Origin: Accumulibacter sp.
GTDB taxonomy: Bacteria; Pseudomonadota; Gammaproteobacteria; Burkholderiales; Rhodocyclaceae
Direction: 5' to 3'
DNA: 56,442 nt
Assembly: GCA_020049495.1 (NCBI GenBank)
Contig: JAIFKU010000024.1
Span: forward strand, 1-56,442
The position numbers and the translations under genes were made by a program. The notes under the pieces are model-generated. The model was not told the DNA's origin. It made no database searches and saw nothing but the letters and a program-made list of their open reading frames with translations. Shown piece after piece: positions 26,069 to 35,259 of the stretch (its first letter is position 1; each line of letters opens with the position of its first letter).

Positions 26069-27508
26069 CTATTGAGACGATAGCCCAAGCATGTGCATTT
26101 TCCGGTACATCGTTGCCCGACCCAGACCGAGCATTTTTGCCGCATCTTCAGCCCGATCATGAGATGCGGCCAGAGCCCTGGCCAGCAACTGCCGCTCAAA
26201 TTCCTCGAACTCACTGGCGTAAGTACGTGTCGTACCGGGCACTTGCACCCTCGAATCCTGTGCTGCCGTCGGGACGTCGGGTGGCACGATATTATCCAGA
26301 TCGGAGGCGGCAAGACGAGTCTTGTCCGAAAGCATGACCACTTTTTCCAGTACGTTCTGCAATTCGCGGACGTTGCCGCGCCAGACACTGTGGCGCAGTC
26401 GATCAATGGCCTCAGGCATCAGTTCGCGGTGCGCCAGACCTGTACGCATCTCGATCTGTTCAAGAATATTTTCACAGAGCAACTCCATGTCGGCAACGCG
26501 TTCGCGCAGAGGAGGCACCCGGATCGAAAGGACGTTCAGGCGATAGAACAGGTCTTCGCGGAAATGCCCCTCGTCAACCCGGCGGCGAAGATCGACACTG
26601 GTGGCCGCGATGATGCGCACGTTGATCTTGATCACCCGGTTCGAGCCCACCGGTTCGAACTCCTGTTCCTGCAGCACGCGCAGCAGCTTGGACTGGAGTA
26701 GCAGCGGCATGTCACCGATTTCGTCGAGGAACAGGGTGCCACCATCCGCCAGTTGAAACTTGCCATCCCGGCCGCGCCGGTCAGCGCCGGTATAAGCACC
26801 CGGGGCAACACCGAAGAATTCGGTTTCGAGCAGGGTGTCAGGAATCGCTGCCACATTGACGCCGACGAAGGCCTTGCCTCCCCGTGTCGAGGCGGCGTGG
26901 ATGGCGTGCGCCAGCAACTCCTTGCCGGTACCCGTTTCACCGAGCAGCAGTACCGTGGCATCATGCTGTGCAGCACGCCGGGCCTGGCGCTTCACTTCCA
27001 TGCAGACGGGGCTGGAACCAATAAAGTTGGAGAAGGTATATTTGGGACGGCGTTCCTCGGCCAGACGCTTTTGCGCCGTGACCAGCTCGCGCTGCATGAC
27101 CTCCAGCTTGGCGAACAGAGGTTTGAGCGACTGCACCTGATCGTAAAGTGCAAAACCAGCAGCGCCAATTATTTCGCCATGTTCGTCCTTGAGAGGGATA
27201 CGCGTGACGACAAAAGTGGTGTCGGTGGTTTCCAGCAAATCAAGCAGGATCGGCTGTCCGGTGGTGACAACCTGACGCATCAGACTGGATGGGATGACTT
27301 CCTCGATGTTGCGGCCTACGGCATCAGCGGCCGAGATGGCGCCAAGACGGGCGGCGTAGCGCTCGTTGATCCAGACAATCCGGGCGTCGCGGTCGACCAC
27401 CACAGTACCCTCACAGAGATTCTCCAGGCTCTCGAACAATGACTGCATCGAGAGGCGACGCATCCGGTCGTGATCGAACAACACATTGGACAGGCTGATT
27501 TGAGACAC
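26069..27508 (-). CDS. Sigma-54-dependent transcriptional activator with PAS domain
   Basis: A 479-residue enhancer-binding protein. A PAS domain at about 25-130 (G-T-V-V-V-D-R-D-A-R-I-V-W-I-N) is followed by a coiled linker, then the AAA+ domain with Walker A G-E-T-G-T-G-K-E (190-197), the sigma-54 contact loop as G-A-Y-T-G-A (237-242, Tyr in place of the usual Phe), Walker B L-F-L-D-E-I-G-D and the R-finger region. A Fis-type helix-turn-helix closes the C-terminus (A-A-K-M-L-G-L-G-R-A-T-M-Y-R). The start is GTG at 27508 with AAGGAG nine bases upstream. It probably senses a metabolite through the PAS domain and drives the permease cluster directly downstream; the closest known layout is HbcR of 3-hydroxybutyrate use. 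Confidence 0.9.
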   Translation of the reverse strand: MSQISLSNVLFDHDRMRRLSMQSLFESLENLCEGTVVVDRDARIVWINERYAARLGAISAADAVGRNIEEVIPSSLMRQVVTTGQPILLDLLETTDTTFVVTRIPLKDEHGEIIGAAGFALYDQVQSLKPLFAKLEVMQRELVTAQKRLAEERRPKYTFSNFIGSSPVCMEVKRQARRAAQHDATVLLLGETGTGKELLAHAIHAASTRGGKAFVGVNVAAIPDTLLETEFFGVAPGAYTGADRRGRDGKFQLADGGTLFLDEIGDMPLLLQSKLLRVLQEQEFEPVGSNRVIKINVRIIAATSVDLRRRVDEGHFREDLFYRLNVLSIRVPPLRERVADMELLCENILEQIEMRTGLAHRELMPEAIDRLRHSVWRGNVRELQNVLEKVVMLSDKTRLAASDLDNIVPPDVPTAAQDSRVQVPGTTRTYASEFEEFERQLLARALAASHDRAEDAAKMLGLGRATMYRKMHMLGLSSQ

Positions 27509-27571
27509 CAGACAAGCTCCTTATTACCACCGATGACAAGACCGAAAGGGAAACGCTGAAGTATTCCAAAT

Positions 27572-27668
27572 CCGTCATTCCGGCGAAAGCGCCCCGATGG
27601 AAGTACCCTTGGGGTGCCGGAATCCAGAAGAATCAAAGAACTGGACCCCGGCGTTCAACGGGGTGACG
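27572..27668 (+). repeat. BIME-type repeat, copy A (upstream of mfd)
   Basis: A 97-bp element made of two REP-like hairpins: ATTCCGGC...GCCGGAAT, and ACCCCG...CGGGGT, joined by a short spacer. A near-identical copy in inverted orientation lies at 31394-31490 and a related one at 37041-37119. It occupies part of the gene-less stretch 27509-27899 (391 bp), whose remainder shows nothing recognisable except the mfd promoter region. Confidence 0.85.
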
Positions 27669-27858
27669 AATAAATCAGCCTTTCCAAAGGACAATATACC
27701 GCAGTTCTTCTGCTTTTTATTGTATTCCCTGTGTCTCTTTGCGGCTCTGCACTGCTTCGCTCGTCCTGACGGTAATTCTGAAATCAAAGGGCCGTGAAGC
27801 AAACTCATTATCCGGGCAATCGCCCTGCGGCGAGACAAGTCCGGCAAAGCCGATCGGC

Positions 27859-27864
27859 TATAAT
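27859..27864 (+). promoter_or_regulatory. Possible -10 element for mfd
   Basis: A perfect TATAAT 35 bp before the GTG start of mfd, giving a short leader of about 29 bases. No convincing -35 lies at the proper distance. Confidence 0.45.
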
Positions 27865-27899
27865 ACCCTGCTTTCCCGCATCGCCCCACAACACCTTTC

Positions 27900-30800
27900 G
27901 TGCCTCAATCCAGACTCGTCTCACAATCGCTAACTGCTCTGTTGCCGCGTGCCATGCCTTCGTTCAGGACGGGAGAGCGTACGCAGCTTCCGCCGTTCAC
28001 CGGCTCGGCAGATGCGCTGCACATTGCACAACTGGCAAGCCATAACGACAAGCACAAATTGCTGGCCGTACTGACGGCAAGCGCCAACGATGCGCAGCGC
28101 CTGCTCGATGAAATCCCGTGGTTTGCACCCGACCTGCGCGTGCGTCTGTTGCCGGACTGGGAAACGCTACCCTACGACAACTTTTCACCGCACCACGACC
28201 TGATTTCCGAACGTCTGGCCACGCTGTACAACGTTATGCGCGGCGAATGCGATGTGCTGCTGGTACCGGCGTCGACGACGGTTTACCGCTTCACCCCTCC
28301 GGCCTATCTGGCGGCCTACACCTTCTTCCTGAAAAGGGGCGAGACACTCGCTGCAGAGCCCTTTCGCGCCCAGCTCACCCTAGCCGGCTACACGCACGTC
28401 ACGCAGGTCGTTGCGCCCGGCGAATACTCGGTGCGCGGCGGGCTGATCGATCTCTTTCCGATGGGTTCGCCGCTGCCCTTCCGCCTCGACCTGTTCGACG
28501 ACGAAATCGAGAGCATCAAGACCTTCGACGTCGATAGCCAGCGTACCCTCTACCCGGTACCGGAAATCCGTCTGCTGCCGGCGCGCGAATTCCCGCTCGA
28601 CGACAAGGGACGAGCTCATTTCCGCAAGCGCTTTCGCGAGATCTTCGAGGGCGATCCGGCACGTTCCGGCATCTACAAGGACGTTTCCAACGGCATTCCG
28701 TCGGCCGGTATCGAATACTGGTTACCGCTCTTCTTCGATGCCACGGCAACGCTTTTCGACTACCTGCCCAAAGACACGCTGCTCTGCCTGCACAACGACG
28801 TGCCCGAAGCCATCCGCACCTTCTGGCGTGATGCCCAGTCGCGCTACGACATGCTCTCCGGCGAGCACAGCCGGCCGCTGCTGCCGCCGGGCGATCTCTT
28901 CCTTGCCGAGGAACCGTTCTTTACCGCCGCCAAGCCGTATGCACGGCTGATTCTTGCTGTCGGCAATAACGGGCCGGCAACTACCCTGCCGCAGGTGGCC
29001 ATCGACCGCCGCGCCGAGGACCCGCTAAGCGGCCTCAAAGTCTTTATCGACAGATTCCCTGGCCGCATCCTGCTGCTTGCGGAATCAGCCGGGCGACGCG
29101 AAACCCTCGCCACACTTTTAGCTGAATATGGCCTGAAACCGGCCCCGTGCGTTGATCTTGCCGCCTTTCTCGCGAGCAAAGAGAAACTCGCTCTGACCGT
29201 CTCGCCCATCCACGAGGGTTTCCTCCTCACTCCCGACTCCTCACTCCTTCCTCCCCACGCCTTCATCACCGAATCCGAGCTGTACGCCGGGAGCCCGTCG
29301 CGCCGCAGTCGTCACAGCGTGCAACGCAAGGCCTCGCTCGACAACTGGCTGCGCGATCTCACCGAACTGAAAGTTGGTGACCCGGTGGTGCATGAACAGC
29401 ACGGCATCGCCCGCTATCAGGGGCTGGTGCATCTTGACCTCGGCGAAGGCGACATGGAGTTCCTCGAACTTCACTACGCCAACGACGCCAGGCTCTACGT
29501 ACCGGTTGCACAACTGCACGTTATTTCGCGCTATTCCGGCAACGACCCTGACGCGGCCCCCCTGCACACCCTCGGCACGCAACAATGGGAAAAGGCCAAG
29601 CGCCGCGCCGCCCTGCAGGCGCGCGACACGGCCGCCGAACTGCTGGCGCTCTACGCCATTCGTGCGGCCCGCCAGGGCCACGCCTTCGAGTTCACGGCGC
29701 ACGATTATGACGCCTTTGCCGACGGCTTCGGCTTCGAAGAAACGCCCGATCAGGCCAGCGCCATCACTGCCGTGATCGACGACATGAAATCGGGCAAGCC
29801 GATGGATCGCCTGGTCTGCGGCGACGTCGGCTTCGGCAAGACCGAAGTCGCCTTGCGCGCCGCCTTCTGTGCGGTAGCCGGGGGCAGGCAGGTGGCCGTA
29901 CTGTGCCCGACCACCCTGCTCTGCGAACAGCATTTCCAGACCTTCAGCGACCGCTTTGCCGACTGGCCAGTGAAGATCGTCGAACTCTCGCGCTTCCGCT
30001 CGGCCAAGGAAACCACGCTGGCCCTCAGGGAACTCGCCGAAGGCCAGGTCGACATCGTCATCGGCACGCACAAGCTGCTGCAGAAGGACGTGAAATTCAC
30101 CCGTCTCGGCCTGGTCGTCATCGATGAGGAACACCGTTTCGGCGTACGTCAGAAGGAAGCGCTCAAGGCCTTGCGCGCCGAAGTCGACGTACTGACGCTG
30201 ACCGCCACGCCAATCCCGCGCACGCTCGGCATGTCGCTCGAAGGCCTGCGCGACTTCTCGGTGATCGCCACCGCACCGCAAAAGCGTCTGGCGATCAAGA
30301 CCTTCGTTTCCAGGTTTTCCGACGGCATCATCCGCGAGGCGCTGCTGCGCGAGTTCAAGCGCGGCGGCCAGGTGTACTTCCTGCACAACGAAATCGATAC
30401 CATTGAGAACATGCGCGACAAGCTGACCAAGCTACTGCCCGAAGCGCGCATCGTCGTCGGCCACGGCCAGATGAACGAACGCGAACTGGAGCGCGTGATG
30501 CGCGACTTCACCGGCCAGCGCGCCAACCTGCTGCTGTGCACGACGATCATCGAAACCGGCATCGACAACGCGCACGCCAACACCATCATCATCAACCGTG
30601 CCGACAAGTTCGGCCTGGCCCAACTGCACCAATTGCGCGGCCGTGTCGGACGTTCGCATCACCAGGCCTATGCTTACCTGCTTACGCAGGGCGACGAGGG
30701 ACTGACCAAGCAGGCACGGCAACGTCTCGAAGCGATCCAGACGATGGACGAACTGGGTGCCGGTTTCTATCTCGCCATGCACGACCTGGAAATCCGTGGT

Positions 30801-31370
30801 GCCGGCGAAGTACTCGGCGAAAACCAGTCGGGAGCAATGCAGGAAATCGGCTTCAACCTCTTTACCGAAATGCTCAACCGTGCCGTTGCCGCCCTCAAGC
30901 AGGGCAAGGAACCCGATCTCATGCAAGCGCTGGGCATTGCCACCGAGATCAATCTGCACACCCCGGCGCTGCTGCCCAGTGATTACGCACCGGACGTACA
31001 CGAACGACTCACGCTCTACAAACGGCTGGCCAATGGCGATTCGCTCGACGACATCACCGCCATGCACGAGGAACTGGTCGACCGTTTTGGCCAACTGCCG
31101 CCACAGGCGCAATCCCTGCTCGACAGCCATCGCCTGCGCCTGCTCTGCAAGCCGCTCGGCATCGTCAAGATCGACGCCACGTCCGAACAGATTGTCCTGC
31201 AATTCGAGCCTGATCCGCCGATCGAGCCGATGCGCATCATCAAGCTGATCCAGAAAGACAGAAACTACAAGCTCGCCGGACAGGATAAACTGTCGCTCAG
31301 ACGTCACTGTCCAACACTCGCTGATCGTGTTGCTGCCGTCAGGGATTTACTCAACCAACTGAAACCATGA
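27900..31370 (+). CDS. mfd: Transcription-repair coupling factor Mfd
   Basis: A 1156-residue DNA translocase that removes stalled RNA polymerase and recruits UvrA. Family order is complete: a UvrB-homology region (D-W-E-T-L-P-Y-D near residue 84), the RNA polymerase interaction domain (V-G-D-P-V-V-H-E-Q-H-G-I-A-R-Y near 495), helicase motor with Walker A G-D-V-G-F-G-K-T-E (about 641), D-E-E-H (about 742), T-A-T-P-I-P-R-T-L, H-Q-L-R-G-R-V-G-R-S and the C-terminal UvrA-inhibiting domain. The length is normal. The start is GTG at 27900 without a clear ribosome site; ATG 27954 is an alternative. It is flanked by inverted BIME repeats. Confidence 0.95.
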   Translation: MPQSRLVSQSLTALLPRAMPSFRTGERTQLPPFTGSADALHIAQLASHNDKHKLLAVLTASANDAQRLLDEIPWFAPDLRVRLLPDWETLPYDNFSPHHDLISERLATLYNVMRGECDVLLVPASTTVYRFTPPAYLAAYTFFLKRGETLAAEPFRAQLTLAGYTHVTQVVAPGEYSVRGGLIDLFPMGSPLPFRLDLFDDEIESIKTFDVDSQRTLYPVPEIRLLPAREFPLDDKGRAHFRKRFREIFEGDPARSGIYKDVSNGIPSAGIEYWLPLFFDATATLFDYLPKDTLLCLHNDVPEAIRTFWRDAQSRYDMLSGEHSRPLLPPGDLFLAEEPFFTAAKPYARLILAVGNNGPATTLPQVAIDRRAEDPLSGLKVFIDRFPGRILLLAESAGRRETLATLLAEYGLKPAPCVDLAAFLASKEKLALTVSPIHEGFLLTPDSSLLPPHAFITESELYAGSPSRRSRHSVQRKASLDNWLRDLTELKVGDPVVHEQHGIARYQGLVHLDLGEGDMEFLELHYANDARLYVPVAQLHVISRYSGNDPDAAPLHTLGTQQWEKAKRRAALQARDTAAELLALYAIRAARQGHAFEFTAHDYDAFADGFGFEETPDQASAITAVIDDMKSGKPMDRLVCGDVGFGKTEVALRAAFCAVAGGRQVAVLCPTTLLCEQHFQTFSDRFADWPVKIVELSRFRSAKETTLALRELAEGQVDIVIGTHKLLQKDVKFTRLGLVVIDEEHRFGVRQKEALKALRAEVDVLTLTATPIPRTLGMSLEGLRDFSVIATAPQKRLAIKTFVSRFSDGIIREALLREFKRGGQVYFLHNEIDTIENMRDKLTKLLPEARIVVGHGQMNERELERVMRDFTGQRANLLLCTTIIETGIDNAHANTIIINRADKFGLAQLHQLRGRVGRSHHQAYAYLLTQGDEGLTKQARQRLEAIQTMDELGAGFYLAMHDLEIRGAGEVLGENQSGAMQEIGFNLFTEMLNRAVAALKQGKEPDLMQALGIATEINLHTPALLPSDYAPDVHERLTLYKRLANGDSLDDITAMHEELVDRFGQLPPQAQSLLDSHRLRLLCKPLGIVKIDATSEQIVLQFEPDPPIEPMRIIKLIQKDRNYKLAGQDKLSLRRHCPTLADRVAAVRDLLNQLKP

Positions 31371-31393
31371 ACACGCTGAAACCCAGAAAAAGT

Positions 31394-31490
31394 TGTCACC
31401 CCGGCGCATGCCGGGGCCCAGTTCGTTGAACTTCTGGATTCCGGCACCCCAAGGGTACTTCCTTCGGGGCGCTTTCGCCGGAATGACACG
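31394..31490 (-). repeat. BIME-type repeat, copy B (downstream of mfd, inverted)
   Basis: The reverse complement of this 97-bp element closely matches copy A at 27572-27668 and differs mainly in the inner spacer. It sits between mfd and aroG and, being a double hairpin, may also end or stabilise the mfd transcript. Confidence 0.85.
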
Positions 31491-31513
31491 TTGACCTCCA
31501 ACCGAGCTCCAGA

Positions 31514-32611
31514 ATGAATCATCCGGACAAAACGAACATCAACACACCCGACATCGAAAACGTCAACGTTCTCGATTTCGACCCCATGCCCTCGCCCGAG
31601 GAAATCCACGCTCGCGTGCCGCTCTCGGGAAATGCCACGCGCACCGTGATGCAGGGACGCGAAGCGCTGCGCAACATTCTCGAGCGCAAGGACAAGCGCC
31701 TGTTCATCGTCGTCGGTCCGTGCTCGATTCACGACCCGGTAGCCGGTCTCGACTATGCGCGTCGGCTAAAAAACCTGGCCGACGAAGTGAGCGACACGCT
31801 GCTCGTCGTCATGCGCGTGTATTTCGAAAAACCGCGCACCACCACCGGCTGGAAAGGTTATATCAACGACCCGGACATGGACGACTCCTTCCACGTCAAC
31901 CAGGGCATGGAAAAGGCGCGGAGTTTCCTGCGTGACGTGGCCGAAATCGGCCTGCCGGCGGGAACCGAGGCGCTCGACCCGATTTCGCCGCAGTACCTTG
32001 GCGATCTCATCTCATGGACAGCCATCGGCGCCCGCACCACCGAATCGCAGACGCACCGCGAAATCTCATCCGGCCTGTCGACGCCGGTCGGTTTCAAGAA
32101 CGGCACCAACGGCGATGTCGGCATTGCCGTCAACGCCATTCTCTCCGCCTCCAGACCACACAGTTTTCTCGGCATCAACGGCCAGGGACGGACCGCCATC
32201 GTACGCACGCGCGGCAACCGCTACGGTCACCTTGTCCTGCGCGGCGGCGATGGCCGGCCCAACTACGACACGGTATCGATCGCGATGGCCGAACAGGCGC
32301 TGCTCAAAGCCAATCTGCCGCCCAACATCGTCGTCGATTGTTCGCACGCCAACAGCTACAAGAAGCCCGAACTGCAACTGCTGGTCATGACTGACCTGGT
32401 CAATCAGATCCGCTTTGGCAACAAATCACTGCTCGGCGTGATGATCGAATCGAATCTCGTTGCCGGCAACCAGCCGATTCCCGAAGACCTCACTCGGCTC
32501 AGCTACGGCTGTTCGGTCACCGATGCCTGCATCGACTGGGAAGCCAGCGAAAAGATGCTGCGCGATGCGGCGAATTTGTTGCGCGACGTGTTGCCGAAGC
32601 GAAATCGATGA
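31514..32611 (+). CDS. aroG: 3-deoxy-7-phosphoheptulonate (DAHP) synthase, class I
   Basis: A 365-residue type I-alpha DAHP synthase of the AroF/G/H group, joining PEP and erythrose 4-phosphate in the first step of aromatic amino acid synthesis. The N-terminal ~50 residues form the regulatory extension. Metal and substrate motifs follow: V-G-P-C-S-I-H-D near residue 67, M-R-V-Y-F-E-K-P-R-T, G-F-K-N-G-T-N-G-D, L-R-G-G and D-C-S-H-A-N-S-Y-K-K. Which aromatic amino acid inhibits it cannot be read safely from the sequence. Only a weak GAGC site precedes the ATG. Confidence 0.93.
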   Translation: MNHPDKTNINTPDIENVNVLDFDPMPSPEEIHARVPLSGNATRTVMQGREALRNILERKDKRLFIVVGPCSIHDPVAGLDYARRLKNLADEVSDTLLVVMRVYFEKPRTTTGWKGYINDPDMDDSFHVNQGMEKARSFLRDVAEIGLPAGTEALDPISPQYLGDLISWTAIGARTTESQTHREISSGLSTPVGFKNGTNGDVGIAVNAILSASRPHSFLGINGQGRTAIVRTRGNRYGHLVLRGGDGRPNYDTVSIAMAEQALLKANLPPNIVVDCSHANSYKKPELQLLVMTDLVNQIRFGNKSLLGVMIESNLVAGNQPIPEDLTRLSYGCSVTDACIDWEASEKMLRDAANLLRDVLPKRNR

Positions 32612-32620
32612 AAAAAGACT

Positions 32621-32710
32621 TCACCACCAAGTCACCAAGAACACAAAGTTACACCAAGAACTACATTGCTTTTCTTGGTAAACCTTGGTGAACTTTGTGA
32701 CTTGGTGGTA
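32621..32710. repeat. Long imperfect palindrome downstream of aroG
   Basis: A 90-bp inverted repeat built from CACCAAG/CTTGGTG units. The outer 13-bp arms are perfect, and the inner arms pair with a few mismatches around an 11-base centre. It would fold into one long hairpin. Such elements recur in betaproteobacterial genomes as dispersed repeats; it could also act as a terminator for aroG. Confidence 0.75.
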
Positions 32711-32754
32711 AGGCAATTGAATTTGGCAACTTTAGGCTCTTCAAGGAGAATCAA

Positions 32755-33993
32755 TTGACTACCCGCCCACTGATCCGCCCCTTTACCGGCCTGCGTCCGC
32801 GCAGCGAACACGCAGCCGCTGTCGCCGCCCCGCCCTACGACGTCCTCTCCAGTGAAGAAGCCCGCCAGCGTGCGGCCGGAAAACCCTACTCCTTCCTGCA
32901 CATTTCCAAGGCCGAAATCGACCTGCCGCCGGAAATCGACCACTACGCCCCCGAAGTCTATGCCAAGTCGGCTGAAAACCTGCGCAAGATGATCGCTGCG
33001 GGCATTCTCTTCCGCGACTCAACGCCCTGCTACTACGCCTACCGTCTGGTCATGGGCACGCACACGCAGACCGGGCTAATCGCTGCCGCATCGGTCGCCG
33101 CCTACGATGCCAAGCGCATCCGCAAGCACGAATTTACCCGGCCCGACAAGGAAGACGACCGCGTACGTCAGATTGAAGCCCTTGACGCCCAGACCGGCCC
33201 TGTCCTGCTCGCCCATCCGGACAGCGATGACGCCGAGAACCTGATCGCCGCCGCCACTCGCGGTACGCCGATCGCCGATGTCACTGCCGATGACGGCATT
33301 CGCCACACCCTCTGGCTGATCGACGAGGCCCAAGCCATAGCGCGCATCAGCGCCGTTGTCGGCGCCATGCCCAGCCTCTACATCGCCGACGGGCACCACC
33401 GTTCGGCCGCCGCGTCGCGCGTTGCAGCGGCCCGGCGCGGCAAGGGCCGCCCGCAGTCGGCCGAGTATTTCCTGGCGGTCATCTTCCCGGCGCGACAGAT
33501 GCGCATCATGGATTACAACCGGGTAGTGCGCGATCTCAACGGCCACCGCGTCGACGCTTTCCTCAAGGCCGTCGGCGAACGCTGCACGGTCACTGCCTCG
33601 GCCACCCCGGTCAAGCCGCAATGCACGGGTTCATTCGGCATGTATCTCGACGGGCGCTGGTATCATCTCGTCATCCGCCCAGAGCTCGTGCCGACCCAGG
33701 ACCCGGTGCGCCGTCTCGATGTTTCCGTGCTCACCGAGCAAATCCTCGCTCCCGTTCTCGGCATTGCCGACCTGCGCCGCGATACGCGCATCGATTTCAT
33801 CGGCGGCATCCGCGGACTGCCTGAACTGGAGCGTCGCGTGAACAGCGGTGAAATGGCCGTCGCCTTCGCCATGTACCCGACACAGATGGCTGAACTGATG
33901 TCCGTCGCCGACGCCGGTGAGGTCATGCCGCCCAAGTCGACCTGGTTCGAACCGAAGCTGGCTGACGGGATGGTGTCGCACGTACTCGATTGA
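32755..33993 (+). CDS. DUF1015 family protein
   Basis: A 412-residue soluble DUF1015 protein. Family marks are the N-terminal P-F-x-G-L-R-P and A-A-P-P-Y-D-V-L-S, then H-E-x-T-R-P-D-K-E-D-D-R, and Y-I-A-D-G-H-H-R-S-A-A near residue 214. It starts with TTG at 32755, supported by AAGGAG nine bases upstream. In several other bacteria DUF1015 genes lie beside serA/serC, and the family has been linked to the ParB/sulfiredoxin-like kinase fold, so a small-molecule kinase acting near serine metabolism is possible. The serA-type gene here is 23 kb away, so the context is silent. The function is unproven. Confidence 0.82.
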   Translation: MTTRPLIRPFTGLRPRSEHAAAVAAPPYDVLSSEEARQRAAGKPYSFLHISKAEIDLPPEIDHYAPEVYAKSAENLRKMIAAGILFRDSTPCYYAYRLVMGTHTQTGLIAAASVAAYDAKRIRKHEFTRPDKEDDRVRQIEALDAQTGPVLLAHPDSDDAENLIAAATRGTPIADVTADDGIRHTLWLIDEAQAIARISAVVGAMPSLYIADGHHRSAAASRVAAARRGKGRPQSAEYFLAVIFPARQMRIMDYNRVVRDLNGHRVDAFLKAVGERCTVTASATPVKPQCTGSFGMYLDGRWYHLVIRPELVPTQDPVRRLDVSVLTEQILAPVLGIADLRRDTRIDFIGGIRGLPELERRVNSGEMAVAFAMYPTQMAELMSVADAGEVMPPKSTWFEPKLADGMVSHVLD

Positions 33994-34254
33994 TCGGACA
34001 GTTTACCCGGCATCGCCTTATTGATTCCGGGCAGGCGCCCCGGTTGCCCCGTTGCCGCGTCGAAAACCGGCAGTTTTTGCCGCCGCAAGCGCGAACTCCA
34101 GATCAAGCTAAGTCCTCTGATCGAGCCCTGAGCCGGCTGCGCAGGGCAGTTCTTGCTGGCCCATGAAGATGGCCCGGATATTGCTGTACTCAGCCTGAGG
34201 CCTTCGGAAATCACTCCGACCGGCATTTATACGCCAAGCGCAGCAGGAGTCATC

Positions 34255-35259
34255 ATGTCAACACCGGGAATCGCCAGTACACTGTTCAGCCTCTTCCAGT
34301 CGGATCAGACGGGCAGTACCAGCACATCCGCGCAGAACAGGAACAGCATCACCAATACACCGCTCAGCGGCGACTTCTCGTCATCGCTGGCCTTGCGCAT
34401 GGCCTCACTGCAAGCCCAGTCGGTCAATACCCTGCTTGGCTCGGTGTTCACTGACGGCAAGACGATCAGCAGCCTTGATTTTCTGAGCGGAGCCGGCAGC
34501 ACGAACGCCGCTTCAACGGACCTGCTTTCGGCTTTCGGTATCTCGACCGGCAGCCAGGGACTCTCTTCGAGCGGACGCAATCTTTCGCTGTTCGACCCGG
34601 AATCCGCCTACTCGATGATGAGCCTCATCAATACCCGGGATGTCACCTACAAGGCGCAGTATTCCGAACTGAGCGCGATGAAAACCGCAGTGACCGGCAT
34701 GCAACAGGCCGGACAGACGCTGGCCGCTACCAGTACGGCGATGGACAACGAAGCGATTAAGGCTCAATTGCAGAGCTTTACCGACAAATACAATGCATGG
34801 ATCAAGCGCTTTGACGGCACGGTGAAAAGCGATGGCGTGCTGGCCGGAACACAGGCCGCAGAGATCTCGCTCTACGAACTTGAACAGAGTGTCGAAAACA
34901 TCTTCAACGGCGCCAGAGACGGTTTTCATGGCCTGCGCGACTTGGGCCTGAGCATCGACCAGAGCACCAATCTGGCCTCTCTCGACGTGAGCAAACTGGA
35001 CGCTGCGCTGGCGGCCAACAGGCAAGGCGCGATCAATACCATCGACGAATTCAGCGCCAACTTTGCCCGATCAGCCGAGCTGCTCAATTCCAGCAACAAT
35101 TTCATCCCCAACCGGCTGGCCAATCTGGATCGGGTGATTGACTACATCAGCGACAACAAGTCTTCACTACAGGCCGAATTCGGGCTGGGCGACCCCGCCA
35201 GACCTTCCGTGCAGACCGCCAGAGCTCTGGCCGAATACAAGCAGATCTTCGGCATATGA
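34255..35259 (+). CDS. FliD C-terminal-like protein, function unknown
   Basis: A 334-residue protein rich in Ser, Thr, Ala and Asn, with no signal peptide and no Cys. The first ~110 residues are low-complexity and polar. From about 210 on (G-L-R-D-L-G-L-S-I-D, L-A-S-L-D-V-S-K-L-D-A-A-L) it resembles the C-terminal domain of the flagellar cap protein FliD, followed by helical segments that could form coiled coils. No flagellar genes are nearby. The start at 34255 has AGGAG; the frame is open to 34153 without a site. It may be a filament-associated or secreted protein; this is a weak inference. Confidence 0.6.
   Translation: MSTPGIASTLFSLFQSDQTGSTSTSAQNRNSITNTPLSGDFSSSLALRMASLQAQSVNTLLGSVFTDGKTISSLDFLSGAGSTNAASTDLLSAFGISTGSQGLSSSGRNLSLFDPESAYSMMSLINTRDVTYKAQYSELSAMKTAVTGMQQAGQTLAATSTAMDNEAIKAQLQSFTDKYNAWIKRFDGTVKSDGVLAGTQAAEISLYELEQSVENIFNGARDGFHGLRDLGLSIDQSTNLASLDVSKLDAALAANRQGAINTIDEFSANFARSAELLNSSNNFIPNRLANLDRVIDYISDNKSSLQAEFGLGDPARPSVQTARALAEYKQIFGI

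Noticed and set aside
29241..30386. 381-codon minus-strand ORF opposite mfd
   Set aside because: Antisense shadow of the Mfd helicase region, without family motifs.
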